A DNA stretch of 64,000 nt from NCBI RefSeq assembly GCF_001421535.1, contig NZ_LMKN01000008.1:958980-1022979 (forward strand), read 5' to 3'. Numbering within the stretch: the first letter of the stretch is position 1; each line of letters begins with the position of its first letter. The notes under the pieces are model-generated. The model did not search any database and was not told the DNA's origin. It saw only the letters and a list, made by a program, of their open reading frames with translations. Source of the DNA: Sphingomonas sp. Leaf20 (lineage in GTDB: Bacteria > Pseudomonadota > Alphaproteobacteria > Sphingomonadales > Sphingomonadaceae). Both the position numbers and the translations under genes were made by a program. Below, piece after piece: positions 44,566 to 53,971 of this stretch.

Positions 44566-45663
44566 TCACAGCAGCGCGAGATGGTTGCGGTGGACCAGCG
44601 CGGACCGCGGCGCATAGCCGAGGATCGCAGCGTGATCGTCGCTGTGCCGGCCGAGCAGGCGTGCGGTATCGGCGGCGTCGTATTCCGCCAGCCCACGCGC
44701 GATCGTGCCCTCGGGCCCTTCGATCGTCACGAGGTCGCCGCGCGTGAAACCGCCGTCGATCCGCGTCGCCCCCGCCGCGAGCAGGCTGCGACCCTGGCCA
44801 AGGGCGGCCGCGGCGCCTGCATCGACGTGGATCGCACCCTTCGCGGTCAGCCCGCCCGCGAGCCATGCCTTCCGCGCAGACGCCGTGCGCTCGGCGGTGA
44901 AGAGCGTGTGGCGGGCGGGGGTGGAGAGCGGATGCGCGATCCGCCCGGATGCGATCGCCAGCGGGATGCCTGCGCCGGTCGCGATCCGCGCGGCGGCGAT
45001 CTTCGACGCCATGCCGCCCGATCCCATGCCGGAGCCCGACCCGTCGTCCGCCATGCCCGCGACCGCATCGATCCGATCCACGCTCGCGATATGAGTCGCG
45101 GACGGATCGGTGTGCGGGTTGGCGGTGTAGAGGCCGTCGACGTCGGAGAGCAGGATCACGCCCTGCGCGCCCGCAGCCTGCGCGACCCGCGCGGCAAGGC
45201 GGTCATTGTCGCCGAACCGGATCTCCGCGGTCGCAACGCTGTCATTTTCGTTGATGACGGGGACGACTCGCAGCGACAACAGCCGGTTGAGCGTCGCGGC
45301 GGCATTGAGATAGCGGCGGCGGTCCTCGAGGTCGTCGAGCGTGACGAGCATCTGCGCGGCGTTGAGCCCCTGCGCGGCCAGCAATTCGGCCCAGACCTGG
45401 CTGAGCGCGATCTGGCCGGTCGCCGCGGCGGCCTGCGCGTCTTCGAGACTGGCGCGCCCACCCTTGGGCAGCCTGAGTCGGCGCGCGCCGAGTGCGATCG
45501 CGCCGGAGGAGACGATCGCGATCTGCTGCCCCTCGCCAGTTCGTGCGGCGATGTCGGCGAGAAGGTCTGTGAGCCAGTCCCGCCGAACGCTGCCGTCGGG
45601 ATCGACGAGCAACGCCGAGCCGATCTTCACGATCAGCCGCGCGCAGGACGAGGGTGGAAACAT
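44566..45663 (-). CDS. proB: Glutamate 5-kinase
   Basis: A 365-residue enzyme that phosphorylates glutamate in proline synthesis. Kinase blocks are LIVKIGSALLVDPDG, IVSSGAIALG, TLDDLEDRRRYLNA, VPVINENDSVA and GSGGMASKIAAARIA; a C-terminal PUA domain follows (GAIHVDAGAAAALG, RGDLVTIEG). The ATG at 45663 has AGGGAG just upstream, and that ribosome-binding sequence is supplied by the edge of palindromic repeat family A. Downstream of obgE on the same strand, as in many alphaproteobacteria. Confidence 0.95.
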   Translation of the reverse strand: MFPPSSCARLIVKIGSALLVDPDGSVRRDWLTDLLADIAARTGEGQQIAIVSSGAIALGARRLRLPKGGRASLEDAQAAAATGQIALSQVWAELLAAQGLNAAQMLVTLDDLEDRRRYLNAAATLNRLLSLRVVPVINENDSVATAEIRFGDNDRLAARVAQAAGAQGVILLSDVDGLYTANPHTDPSATHIASVDRIDAVAGMADDGSGSGMGSGGMASKIAAARIATGAGIPLAIASGRIAHPLSTPARHTLFTAERTASARKAWLAGGLTAKGAIHVDAGAAAALGQGRSLLAAGATRIDGGFTRGDLVTIEGPEGTIARGLAEYDAADTARLLGRHSDDHAAILGYAPRSALVHRNHLALL

Positions 45664-45670
45664 CACTGCT

Positions 45671-45769
45671 CCCTCTCCCCGCCGGGGAGAGGGCCGGGGT
45701 GAGGGGCGGCCATGGGCGGTGTCGCCTGAAACAGCCCCTCACCCAACCCTCTCCCCGCAGGGGAGAGGG
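45671..45769. repeat. Composite palindromic repeat, family A copy 2
   Basis: Palindromes CCCTCTCCCC/GGGGAGAGGG at 45671-45693 and 45747-45769, with inner arms GGGTGAGGGGC and GCCCCTCACCC. It fills the whole obgE-proB gap, so on the minus strand its edge donates the purine-rich sequence in front of proB. First copy at 5941-6090. Confidence 0.9.
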
Positions 45770-45778
45770 CTTTAAGGG

Positions 45779-46825
45779 TCAGAGCGGCGACCATGCGACC
45801 GGGACTTCGCCCTCTTCGAGTTCCTTTGGCGCGCCGGGTGCCGGACCGATCGCGCCGATCAGCTTGTCGAGAAGCGCTTCGATCCCCGCGCCGCTTGCGC
45901 CCGAGATTGCCATCACCTCCGCGCCGCTCGCTTCCGCCAGCTCCGCCGAAAGCGCCGCGATCAGTTCGGCGTCGAGCATGTCGACCTTGTTGAGCGCGAC
46001 GATGACGTTCTTGTCGGTCAGACCTTCGCCATAATTCTCGAGCTCGTCGCGAACGATGCGGTACGATTCGGCGACGTCGGCGTCGTTCGCATCGACCAGA
46101 TGCAGCAGCACGCGGCAGCGCTCGATATGCCCGAGGAAGCGGTCACCGATGCCTGCGCCCTCGGCCGCACCCTGGATAAGGCCCGGAATATCCGCGACGA
46201 CGAATTCGCGCTGCTTGTGACGCACCACGCCCAGCTGCGGCCGCGTGGTCGTGAAGGCGTATTCGCCGACCTTGGCCTGTGCGTTCGTCACCTGGTTGAT
46301 GAAGGTCGACTTGCCCGCGTTGGGCAGCCCGACCAGACCCGCATCCGCGAGCAGCTTCAGCCGCAGCCAGACCCACGCCTCGCCGAATGGCCAGCCGGTG
46401 CCGTGCTGGCGCGGCGTGCGGTTGGTCGAGGTCTTGTAGCTGGCGTTACCGCGCCCGCCGTCGCCGCCGCGGAACAGCACTTCGCGCTGACCGACTTGCG
46501 TGAAGTCGATCAGCACCTCTTCCTTGTCCTCCGACAGCACCTGCGTGCCGAGCGGGACGCGGATCACGAGATCCTCGCCGCCCGCGCCGGTCCGGTTCGA
46601 GCCCGACCCGCCCGAGCCGCGCGGTGCGCGGAAATGCTGCGTGTAGCGAAAGTCGATCAGCGTGTTCAGGCCGGCGATGCATTCGAACACGATGTCGCCG
46701 CCCTTGCCGCCATTGCCGCCATCGGGGCCGCCATATTCGATATATTTCTCGCGACGGAAGCTGACGGCACCGGGGCCGCCCTCACCCGAACGTACGTAGA
46801 TCTTGGCTTGGTCTAGAAAATGCAT
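45779..46825 (-). CDS. obgE: Obg-family GTPase
   Basis: A 348-residue ribosome-associated GTPase. The glycine-rich Obg fold begins [20 protein letters not shown] and includes [15 protein letters not shown]; the G domain has [27 protein letters not shown] and NKVD. It acts in 50S assembly and the stress response. The short C-terminal tail lacks a separate domain, as is usual in alphaproteobacteria. It heads the run obgE-proB-CerR-acp-spt. Confidence 0.97.
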   Translation of the reverse strand: MHFLDQAKIYVRSGEGGPGAVSFRREKYIEYGGPDGGNGGKGGDIVFECIAGLNTLIDFRYTQHFRAPRGSGGSGSNRTGAGGEDLVIRVPLGTQVLSEDKEEVLIDFTQVGQREVLFRGGDGGRGNASYKTSTNRTPRQHGTGWPFGEAWVWLRLKLLADAGLVGLPNAGKSTFINQVTNAQAKVGEYAFTTTRPQLGVVRHKQREFVVADIPGLIQGAAEGAGIGDRFLGHIERCRVLLHLVDANDADVAESYRIVRDELENYGEGLTDKNVIVALNKVDMLDAELIAALSAELAEASGAEVMAISGASGAGIEALLDKLIGAIGPAPGAPKELEEGEVPVAWSPL

Positions 46826-46880
46826 CGCCGCCCCATAGCGAAATTGGCGAAAATCTCCACCCTCTCCGAGTCGGGGATGT

Positions 46881-47480
46881 TCAGGCCAGTGGGGAGGCGG
46901 CGGCGTCCTTGCTCGCGAGCAGCGCGTCGAGCGCGAGTTCGCGCGCCTTGGTCGTCGGCAGGCCGAGCGCACGCGCCATCGGCGCCCCCATCAGCGCGTC
47001 GCCAAGCGCCATCAGCACCAGCGTCAAGGTCTGCTCCTGGATCGGGCGCGTACCGGGCAGTTCGCCGCCGGCCAGTTCGTCGACCAGATCGTGGATCGCG
47101 GTCAGGATCGGGTCGAGTGCGACCGTATTGCCCGACAGGATCATCCAGCTCGCCAGCGCTCCCGCGCCGCCCTTGCCGAACGCGTCGAACGTCATCTCGA
47201 CCACGTCGCGCGGATCGCCGTCGCCGCTGCGAACCTGGAGTACCGCGGCGCGGATCGTCCCGACGATGTCGGCGGCCATCCGCGTGATCAGCGCAGTGTG
47301 CAGCCCGTCCGCGGACCCGAAATGGTGGAGCAGATTGGCGTGGGTGCGGCCGACGCGTGCGGCGACCGCCTTCAGCGTGACCCCGCCGGGACCGCTTTCG
47401 ATCAGCAAGGCGCGGGCGGCTTCGACCGCCGCCTCACGCGATTCGGTGGGAGAGAGGCGTTTACGGAGCGTTGACGGCAC
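46881..47480 (-). CDS. TetR/AcrR family transcriptional regulator
   Basis: A 199-residue one-component repressor. The helix-turn-helix is in [31 protein letters not shown] (residues about 35-65); the rest is a ligand-binding helical domain. It is divergent from the predicted metal-dependent hydrolase at 47544, and a TTACA-TGTAA palindrome lies between the two starts, so it probably represses itself and that gene. The ligand is unknown. Confidence 0.9.
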   Translation of the reverse strand: MPSTLRKRLSPTESREAAVEAARALLIESGPGGVTLKAVAARVGRTHANLLHHFGSADGLHTALITRMAADIVGTIRAAVLQVRSGDGDPRDVVEMTFDAFGKGGAGALASWMILSGNTVALDPILTAIHDLVDELAGGELPGTRPIQEQTLTLVLMALGDALMGAPMARALGLPTTKARELALDALLASKDAAASPLA

Positions 47481-47497
47481 GGAACGGAAGACCTATT

Positions 47498-47511
47498 TAC
47501 ATCGTTGTAAG
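47498..47511. promoter_or_regulatory. Probable TetR operator
   Basis: TTACA-TCGT-TGTAA is a perfect five-base inverted repeat, placed in the 63-base gap between the divergent TetR gene and its neighbour. It sits where a repressor would block both promoters. Confidence 0.6.
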
Positions 47512-47543
47512 TAACGTGTTTCCATTCCTGTTTGGAGGTTTCC

Positions 47544-48413
47544 GTGGCGAAAGCAACCACGCCCGCCGATCTGACCATCACGCCGCGCGACCGACGCTTC
47601 GGACGCGGTGCGGCGATTCGTCGCTGGTGGCTTAATGACGATCCGATCGCGACCGCGTTCTACAACGCGCTGTCGGTCACGTTTCCCAAGGGTGAAGGCT
47701 ATTTCGTCGACAGCGTCCGGCAATTTCGCGAGGGGACGCCGCCCCGGCTGACGGGCGAGATCAACGCCTTCATTAAGCAGGAAGTCATTCACACGCGCGA
47801 GCATGTCGCGTTCAACCGGCATGTCACCGACCAGGGCTATGACGTCGCGCCGCTGATGGCCGATGTCGATGCCGCGCTGGCGCTGACCAAGGGGCGCCCG
47901 CCGATCGCGAGCCTCGCGGCGACCACCGCACTCGAGCATTTCACCGCGATGCTGGCGCACGAGCTGATCGCGAATCCGAAGCATCTGCGCGGTGGCGACC
48001 AACAGGCGGCCGCGCTGTGGCTGTGGCATGCCGCCGAGGAGATCGAGCACAAGGGTGTTGCCTACGATACCTGGCTGCATGCGACCCGCGACTGGCCGCG
48101 CTTTACGCGCTGGCGGGTGAAGTCGCTGGTGATGCTCATCACGACGTGGCGGTTCTTCACCGGCCGGGCGCGCGGGATGGCCGAACTGCTGCGGCAGGAC
48201 GGTTTGACGGGGCCCCGCGTCTGGGCGCGGATGGCGTGGTATGCGTTTGGCAATCCGGGGATGGCGCGCAAGATAGCGGGCGTCTGGGCCGCCTATTTCC
48301 TGCCGCGGTTCCATCCGTGGAAGCATGACGATCGCGCGCTGATCGGACTGGCGGAGAGCGAGTATGAGGCGGCGGTGCTCCCGGTGGCGAAGCGGGTGGC
48401 GGCGGTGGCGTGA
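47544..48413 (+). CDS. Predicted metal-dependent hydrolase (PF10118 type)
   Basis: A 289-residue helical protein with the di-metal-like pattern of PF10118: FIKQEVIHTREHVAFNRHV, TTALEHFTAMLAHEL, and WHAAEEIEHKGVAYDTW, whose Glu and His residues resemble a ferritin-like or DesA-type site. The GTG at 47544 is preceded by GGAGG at ideal distance. Divergent TetR regulation is typical for this family. The substrate is unknown, possibly a fatty compound. Confidence 0.82.
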   Translation: MAKATTPADLTITPRDRRFGRGAAIRRWWLNDDPIATAFYNALSVTFPKGEGYFVDSVRQFREGTPPRLTGEINAFIKQEVIHTREHVAFNRHVTDQGYDVAPLMADVDAALALTKGRPPIASLAATTALEHFTAMLAHELIANPKHLRGGDQQAAALWLWHAAEEIEHKGVAYDTWLHATRDWPRFTRWRVKSLVMLITTWRFFTGRARGMAELLRQDGLTGPRVWARMAWYAFGNPGMARKIAGVWAAYFLPRFHPWKHDDRALIGLAESEYEAAVLPVAKRVAAVA

Positions 48414-48420
48414 CGCGGCC

Positions 48421-48501
48421 CGTCATCCTGACGAAGGTCAGGATCCAGAGTCGTAACGGGACTGCCCGTAACCCTGGATCCTGACTTTCGTCAGGATGAC
48501 G
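48421..48501. repeat. 28-bp inverted repeat, family B copy 2
   Basis: Arms 48421-48448 and 48474-48501 (CGTCATCCTGACGAAGGTCA-type) with one mismatch, directly after the hydrolase stop. Same family as 16894-16976, again placed downstream of a plus-strand gene. Confidence 0.92.
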
Positions 48502-48530
48502 GTCTAGGTCACAGACCGTCACCAAACGCA

Positions 48531-48634
48531 CCACCCCGGCGAAGGCCGGGGCCCAATCATGGGACGGTGCTGGCGAAGGTCATCGCTTCGTTACTGCGAT
48601 CTTTCCACCTGGGCCCCCGCCTTCGCCGGGGTGG
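48531..48634. repeat. 25-bp inverted repeat, family C
   Basis: Arms CCACCCCGGCGAAGGCCGGG... (48531-48555) and the near-complement at 48610-48634, around a 54-base centre. With the preceding family B copy it fills the gap between the hydrolase and the convergent GNAT gene. Confidence 0.88.
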
Positions 48635-48663
48635 TGGGAAGCGCCAAGCAAACAAAGGCTAAA

Positions 48664-49206
48664 TCACGCCGCCAGCGGCATGGGTGCACATCGGTCTTCG
48701 AGGTCGAGTTCGAGCAGCACCGCGGGTGCTTCGCCGCCGCGACCGAGCGACGCGCGCGGTTCGATTCGCCCGGTCGGCCTGAAGCCGAGCTTTGTCAGCA
48801 CGCGGCCCGAGGCCGGATTGTCGACGAAGTGGAAGGCGTCCAGCCTGCGCAGGCCCAATGCGTGGCGGGCCATCGCGATCACCGCTTCACCCGCCTCGGT
48901 CGCGAGGCCACGACCCCAGGCGTCGGGGGTCAGCCAGTAACCGAGCTGATGCGTCTCGCCGTCCGGGTCGATCGCGATGCCGCCGATCAGCCGCGGTGCC
49001 CCCGCTTCCATCGTCTCGATCAGGAAGCGCGGATCGTGACCGGCACGCGGCTGGGCGAGAAACGCATCCGCATCGCTGACGGCGTAGGGCCACGGCGCGC
49101 GCGCGAGTTTTGCGATCACGGATTCATGGGCGATCGCCTTCGCCAATGCGGGCGCGTCCTCCGGCCAGCCGGGGCGTAACGTCAATCTTCTGGTGCGCGC
49201 GAACAT
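48664..49206 (-). CDS. GNAT family N-acetyltransferase (RimJ/RimL type)
   Basis: A 180-residue acetyltransferase: MFARTRRLTLRPGWPEDAP opening, QLGYWLTPDAWGRGLATEAG (acetyl-CoA loop with RGxA-like motif), and RLDAFHFVDNPASGRVLTKLGF. This pattern is of the type that acetylates protein N-termini or small molecules. The start at 49206 follows GAGGAGAGCAAGGC and is preferred over 49227. It lies downstream of the rplU-rpmA terminator and is transcribed separately. Confidence 0.88.
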   Translation of the reverse strand: MFARTRRLTLRPGWPEDAPALAKAIAHESVIAKLARAPWPYAVSDADAFLAQPRAGHDPRFLIETMEAGAPRLIGGIAIDPDGETHQLGYWLTPDAWGRGLATEAGEAVIAMARHALGLRRLDAFHFVDNPASGRVLTKLGFRPTGRIEPRASLGRGGEAPAVLLELDLEDRCAPMPLAA

Positions 49207-49287
49207 GCCTTGCTCTCCTCGACGCATCGCACCTGTCCTCCTGCCACATCCGAATGACGGGGCAGCGACGGGCGCGGGGAGGGAGCA

Positions 49288-49321
49288 ATAAAAAAGGGAG
49301 CCGGGGTGACCCGTCTCCCTT
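49288..49321 (-). terminator. Rho-independent terminator of rplU-rpmA
   Basis: On the minus strand AAGGGAG and CTCCCTT form a stem followed by TTTTTTAT, about 60 bases after the rpmA stop. Confidence 0.8.
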
Positions 49322-49382
49322 GTTCAGGTTCGCTTTCGCGACCCGGGTCCCCCTGGTGGGCAACCCGGACGGTTACCCGATG

Positions 49383-49673
49383 TTATTCGGCTGCGACTGC
49401 CATATCGGCGGCATCGTTCGCTGCCAGTTCGACCGAGCAGAACTTGCGACCGAGTTTGCCTTGGCTGAACACGACGCGACCATCGACGAGTGCGAACAGC
49501 GTGTGGTCCGTGCCGATGCCGACATTGGTGCCAGGGTAGAACTTCGTCCCGCGCTGACGCACGAGAATGTTGCCGGCGACGCAGGCCTGGCCACCGAACT
49601 TCTTGACGCCGAGGCGACGACCGGCCGAATCGCGACCGTTGCGCGAAGAGCCGCCTGCTTTCTTATGTGCCAT
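49383..49673 (-). CDS. rpmA: 50S ribosomal protein L27
   Basis: A 96-residue ribosomal protein. [20 protein letters not shown] is the conserved start, [20 protein letters not shown] and [20 protein letters not shown] complete the family pattern. The extended C-terminus ([17 protein letters not shown]) is common in alphaproteobacteria. Co-transcribed after rplU with a 13-base gap. Confidence 0.98.
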   Translation of the reverse strand: MAHKKAGGSSRNGRDSAGRRLGVKKFGGQACVAGNILVRQRGTKFYPGTNVGIGTDHTLFALVDGRVVFSQGKLGRKFCSVELAANDAADMAVAAE

Positions 49674-49686
49674 CTGAAGCTACTCC

Positions 49687-50031
49687 TTATGCCTGAGCGG
49701 CCGGGGCATCAGCCTCGGTCTGCTTGGCGGTCTGGCCACCCACGGACACGATCTTCAGGATCGTGTGCTGCTGGCGATGGCCGTTCTTGCGACGATAGTT
49801 GTGACGACGACGCTTCTTGAAGACGATGACCTTGTCCGCCTTCGCCTGCGCGATGATCTCTGCGGCGACGGTGAAACCCTCGACCGAGCGCAGCTCCGAG
49901 CCTTCGCCCGCCAGCAGCACATCGCCCAGCGTCACCGACGCACCTGCATCGCCCTCGATCTTCTCGACGACGATCTTATCTCCGGCGGCGACGCGATACT
50001 GCTTGCCGCCCGTGCGCACGACTGCGAACAT
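49687..50031 (-). CDS. rplU: 50S ribosomal protein L21
   Basis: A 114-residue protein: [48 protein letters not shown]. The start at 50031 follows AAGGG; a start four codons earlier is not conserved. First gene of the rplU-rpmA operon, with a candidate promoter about 65 bases upstream. Confidence 0.98.
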   Translation of the reverse strand: MFAVVRTGGKQYRVAAGDKIVVEKIEGDAGASVTLGDVLLAGEGSELRSVEGFTVAAEIIAQAKADKVIVFKKRRRHNYRRKNGHRQQHTILKIVSVGGQTAKQTEADAPAAQA

Positions 50032-50094
50032 GGCCCTTGTCACTTTCCAAATACATGTGCCCCACGAACGCAGGGTCCGCCGGGAGAAGCCGGG

Positions 50095-50123
50095 GAGCTA
50101 AGCGAGGGGCGCCGTCCTGTCAA
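50095..50123 (-). promoter_or_regulatory. Candidate promoter of rplU-rpmA
   Basis: On the minus strand TTGACA, a 17-base spacer and TAGCTC lie 64 bases upstream of the rplU start. The -35 is a consensus match; the -10 is weaker. Confidence 0.5.
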
Positions 50124-50209
50124 CCATCAAGGGGTCGCAACCGGTAATTCTCGCGTGAAAACGCCCCCCGATCGATCCACGCGCCGATTCGCGGGTGCGG
50201 CCGGCGGCT

Positions 50210-50644
50210 TTAGTGGCGGTGAAGCTGGCGCAGCGTGTAGCGGCCGTTCGCAAATTCGCCGAACAGGCCGCTGATCGCGGGATGATCGACGGGCTCATCC
50301 GTCGAATCGGGAACGAGGTTCTGCTGGCTGACATAGGCCACGTAGGTGGACTCCATGTTTTCCGCGAGCAGGTGGTAGAAGGGCTGGTCCTTCTTCGGCC
50401 GCATCTGCTCCGGAATCGCCTCGTACCACTCGTCGGTGTTCGCGAAGACGGGATCGACGTCGAAGATGACGCCGCGGAAATCGAACATGCGGTGACGCAC
50501 GACATCGCCGATCGAAAAATTGGCGTGGACGATCGGCGGTGCGATGACGTCCGATGCTCCACCCTGCCGGGCGATGGCAACGCTGCCTTCGGGAACCGCG
50601 ATATCGGGGGCAGCGGGATCGGTGGGGATATCATGGTGAGGCAT
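50210..50644 (-). CDS. hspQ: Heat shock protein HspQ / YccV-like
   Basis: A 144-residue protein whose C-terminal two-thirds match HspQ: FSIGDVVRHRMFDFRGVIFDVDPVF, DEWYEAIPEQMRPKKDQPFYHLL, YVAYVSQQNLVPD. In enterobacteria HspQ binds hemimethylated DNA and acts as a Lon specificity factor. The N-terminal 40 residues are a disordered extension not found in the E. coli protein. Transcribed alone, away from tRNA-Ser. Confidence 0.88.
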   Translation of the reverse strand: MPHHDIPTDPAAPDIAVPEGSVAIARQGGASDVIAPPIVHANFSIGDVVRHRMFDFRGVIFDVDPVFANTDEWYEAIPEQMRPKKDQPFYHLLAENMESTYVAYVSQQNLVPDSTDEPVDHPAISGLFGEFANGRYTLRQLHRH

Positions 50645-50841
50645 GCTGCCAATCTAAGCGCTGTTTTGCGCCGCACAAGCGGTGTCGCCGGGCGCGGGCA
50701 GGGCGACCCTCCCGCGTCATCGGCTTTGGCGGCATGTGTGCAAAATCGCCAAAACCCCTATTGCGTTCACCGCATGTCTGATTTAGAGGCCCGCCCTCGA
50801 CCGATCGGAGGCGCTGCTCGCAGCACTTCGGATGACCTTGC

Positions 50842-50931
<90 letters not shown>

Positions 50932-51040
50932 TTTAACACCAGTCCAGCAATGACTTACCCTTCGGGGTGCAGCGATTTCGCTCGCTTGTCCGCGCGCCGG
51001 GACACAGGCGGCTGCTGCATCCCGGCGCGCGTCGTCCATC

Positions 51041-52840
51041 TCAGAACGCGGCGGAGAGTCCGGCAAACGCGGTGACGCTGTCGCGATCGTCGCGCAGCGC
51101 ATAGCCCGAGACGCCACCACGAAGCGAAAGCGCGCCCGCGATCTGGCCGTCGACGCCCATCGCATAGCTCATATAGTTGCGATCGGCCCGCTCGACGCCG
51201 CTGGTGAAGCTGATCGGCGCCCCGGCGGGCGTCATCACGAGCATGCGCGGATCGTCGTCGAATTCACGCTCATAACCAGCGCGCGCGAAGACGCGTACCG
51301 GCTGCCCCGGCGTCGAGCGGACGACCGCGCCGAAGCGACCGGTCAGGCTCTCGATCTCCTGCTTGCCAAAGCTCGCCGACGTCGAAAGCCCGCCGCTCTC
51401 CGCGTAGCCCGCGATGCGGACCCGGTCATATTGGACCGCAACGTCCGGTCCGAACGCGATACCGCCGCGCGAGACGAGGTCGAAGGCGGCGGTGACTCGC
51501 CCGGCGACGTAGTTGCCGTCGGTCTCGCCATCGTGCGAGCGGATCGCCGGTCCGAGCTGCACCGTGCGGCGGATCCGGCGATAGTCGATCTCGCCGTACG
51601 AGCCGTCGGCGAGCAGGCGGACGGGGCCCAGTTCACCACGCGCATAGCCGCTGGCCGACCAGGCGCGGGGCTTGTAGCTGCCTGCGCCCGACTGGAAGTC
51701 GCCCTTGCCGTCCGAATATCCCCCGGCGATGCCGATTCCCGAGGCGTCGCCGATCGCGACGTCGGCCCCCATCGTCCCGCTGAACCCGCGTTCGTTCAGC
51801 CCCACGCGCTGCGCCGAATTGCCGCTCGAATAATAATGATAGGCGGCACCGCCGAAGATCGACAGCCCGCGTCCGACGCGCTGCGAACCGCCACGCTCGG
51901 GGCCTTCGAGCTGGTCGCGTTGGGCCCTGAACATCGCCTGCGCGGCATAGCCGAGCCCGGCGATCTGTTCGGGCGCCTTGACGAGGCTTGCAACCGCCTG
52001 CCCCTGGATCCGCTGCGTGATGCCCGCGGGGTGGACGCTGTCGGCGAGGATGTAGGTCTCGTTCGCGTTGGGCGATACGAGCGTCGACCGCGTGCAGGCG
52101 AGCGACGACGGGACGGTACAGGCGACACCCGTGATATTGGTATAGCCATAGGTCGACGGGCTGGTGACGAGCTCGTTGAACAAACGATCGGTGTCGAAAT
52201 ACAGCGCGTTGACGTTCGCTGCCGCGAGCGCGGCGGCATAGGTCCGGTTGAACAGCTGGATCCCCGCGGCGCCGCCGGACTGGACCGCGAGCGTGACGAT
52301 GCGCGTCGCGCCGGACGTCTGCAGGCGCGACACCTGCGCGGCGAGCTGCGTCGCGGCGGTCGTCAGCGTCGCGTTGTTCGTGCTGCCCGCCGCCTGAAAC
52401 GCGAAATAGTCGTTACCGCCGCCTTGGATATAGACGAGGTCACGCGGCCCGAAGCTGCCGCCCGCGGCGAGGAAGTTGCCGATCTGCGTGGTGATCGGAA
52501 TCGACAGCGCGTTCGCCGCGGTCACGCGTGCGCCGCCAACCGCATAGTTCGTCCCGCCCTTGCCATAGACGGGGTCGAGCGGGAGCCCGAGTCGCGCGGC
52601 AAGAACCTCGGGGGCGACCGGGTCGGGGTTGGTCGTGAAGCTGCCCGCATCGCGCGCGAGCCGCGGATCGAGCGTCAGATAGTAACCGCCATCGGCGAGG
52701 CTGTCGCCGAACACGATCATGCGGTCGACAGGGTCGCCCGCGCTGGCCGTGCCGGCCGTGGTGGCGGTCTGTGCGTGAGCAGGGCCGGCGGCTGATAGAA
52801 TCGAGCCGAGCAGCAGCGCGACTGCGTAAGTGCTTTTCAT
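51041..52840 (-). CDS. Autotransporter SGNH/GDSL esterase
   Basis: A 599-residue type Va autotransporter. Signal peptide MKSTYAVALLLGSILSAAGP, then a GDSL passenger with VFGDSLADGG (nucleophile Ser near residue 47), GGTNYAVGGA, IQGGGNDYF, and DSVHPAG (Asp and His). The barrel runs from about residue 315 to the end and finishes FAGLSAAF with a terminal Phe. The family (EstA-like) hydrolyses esters at the cell surface. Transcribed alone. The upstream tamA-tamB pair could in principle assist its assembly. Confidence 0.93.
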   Translation of the reverse strand: MKSTYAVALLLGSILSAAGPAHAQTATTAGTASAGDPVDRMIVFGDSLADGGYYLTLDPRLARDAGSFTTNPDPVAPEVLAARLGLPLDPVYGKGGTNYAVGGARVTAANALSIPITTQIGNFLAAGGSFGPRDLVYIQGGGNDYFAFQAAGSTNNATLTTAATQLAAQVSRLQTSGATRIVTLAVQSGGAAGIQLFNRTYAAALAAANVNALYFDTDRLFNELVTSPSTYGYTNITGVACTVPSSLACTRSTLVSPNANETYILADSVHPAGITQRIQGQAVASLVKAPEQIAGLGYAAQAMFRAQRDQLEGPERGGSQRVGRGLSIFGGAAYHYYSSGNSAQRVGLNERGFSGTMGADVAIGDASGIGIAGGYSDGKGDFQSGAGSYKPRAWSASGYARGELGPVRLLADGSYGEIDYRRIRRTVQLGPAIRSHDGETDGNYVAGRVTAAFDLVSRGGIAFGPDVAVQYDRVRIAGYAESGGLSTSASFGKQEIESLTGRFGAVVRSTPGQPVRVFARAGYEREFDDDPRMLVMTPAGAPISFTSGVERADRNYMSYAMGVDGQIAGALSLRGGVSGYALRDDRDSVTAFAGLSAAF

Positions 52841-53042
52841 GATGCCTCTCCTGGCGGCGAGGGATCACTGTCCGTCGCTCGGGCGACAGTGTTGGGTCCG
52901 GCGCGGTCCTTCGTCAAGCGGTCGCATTTTCACGACGGTGGGTAATTGCAGCACTTTACGAGGCGCATGCGGGTTGGCGGCGAGCAGGGCTTTGCTATGG
53001 GCGGCCGGCGGGTTTCGCGTCGAGGCGCGCGAGGAGGCGAAG

Positions 53043-53390
53043 ATGACCGGTGGAGCTCAGACAATGCAGGCACGGCTTATCGAGATCGCCAAGCAGGGCG
53101 ACATCGCGTGGTTCGCGGCAAACCCCGATCGTCGTATCCGCATTCGCCAGGCCGTGGCGCAGGAATTCGCCGACGACATCGGCGCCTCGCCGGTCGGGAT
53201 GACCTGGTTCGCGCTGGTGCTCGAAGCACAGCCGGGCGCGCGGATCCGCCAGCCGATCGCGCTGCCGATCGGCTTCGCGATCGACGACATGGACGACGCA
53301 GCCCTGTTCAGCCTGTTCCAGCAGGCAGCACCCGCCGACGCAAAAGCGCTGCTGTCGCGGCTGCGCACGACGAGACTGCCGAACGCCTGA
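53043..53390 (+). CDS. Hypothetical protein
   Basis: A 115-residue soluble protein of no recognised family. It contains QARLIEIAKQGDIAWFAANP, RRIRIRQAVAQEFADDIG, GMTWFALVLEAQPGARIRQP and a helical end. The start at 53043 is supported by GAGGAGG six bases upstream. It appears to be a single compact domain. Divergent from the esterase, with a 200-base gap that holds nothing else evident. Confidence 0.65.
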   Translation: MTGGAQTMQARLIEIAKQGDIAWFAANPDRRIRIRQAVAQEFADDIGASPVGMTWFALVLEAQPGARIRQPIALPIGFAIDDMDDAALFSLFQQAAPADAKALLSRLRTTRLPNA

Positions 53391-53497
53391 ACCGGAACGC
53401 CGGCTGCTCCATCCGATTGCCGGGAGCAGCGCCGGACGCCAACCCGGCGGGTGCAAATCAGGCTGACACGCCGTCGGCGGCATCGTAAGCGCGGGTG

Positions 53498-53971
53498 ATG
53501 CTTCACCGATCGCGAGTTATCCTGCCGTTCGTCTGCCTGATCCTGTCATCAGGATGCGACCGGCCCCCGACACCTTCGACGGACCGGAACGTCGCCAAGC
53601 AGGATCCCCTCGTGCAGGATCTCGATCGTCTCGAGGCGGGGGTGCGGATCGCAGCGGCGAACAAGCGTATCGATGAGCTCGAGCGACAGGTCGGTGCGTT
53701 GCAGACGACGCCGGAAAAGCTCGATCTGGATCTGCTCACCCGTCGCGTGGAGGCACTCGAGGTCAAGGCCAATGGCGGCATGTCCGACCTGACCGAATCC
53801 TCCGTCAGTGATACCAGCGGCACGAGCAGAAGCCCGGTATCGGCGGCGCCAACGCCCGAGCGTGCCGCGACCGCCGTCAAACGCAAGCCGGCGCCGACGC
53901 CTCCCGACGCCAAGGCGCGACCACGGCTGGCGACGCCGGACGAGATCAAGGATTTCACCAACCGCAACTGA
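53498..53971 (+). CDS. Putative lipoprotein with coiled coil
   Basis: A 157-residue protein with a short signal sequence ending LSSGC (a weak lipobox, Cys near residue 20), a heptad-like helix (IAAANKRIDELERQVGALQT), and a long disordered Ser/Thr/Pro/Lys-rich tail. The layout suggests an envelope-anchored coiled coil, perhaps binding peptidoglycan or a partner. ATG at 53498 is used; the GTG one codon earlier is equivalent. Function unknown. Confidence 0.6.
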   Translation: MLHRSRVILPFVCLILSSGCDRPPTPSTDRNVAKQDPLVQDLDRLEAGVRIAAANKRIDELERQVGALQTTPEKLDLDLLTRRVEALEVKANGGMSDLTESSVSDTSGTSRSPVSAAPTPERAATAVKRKPAPTPPDAKARPRLATPDEIKDFTNRN

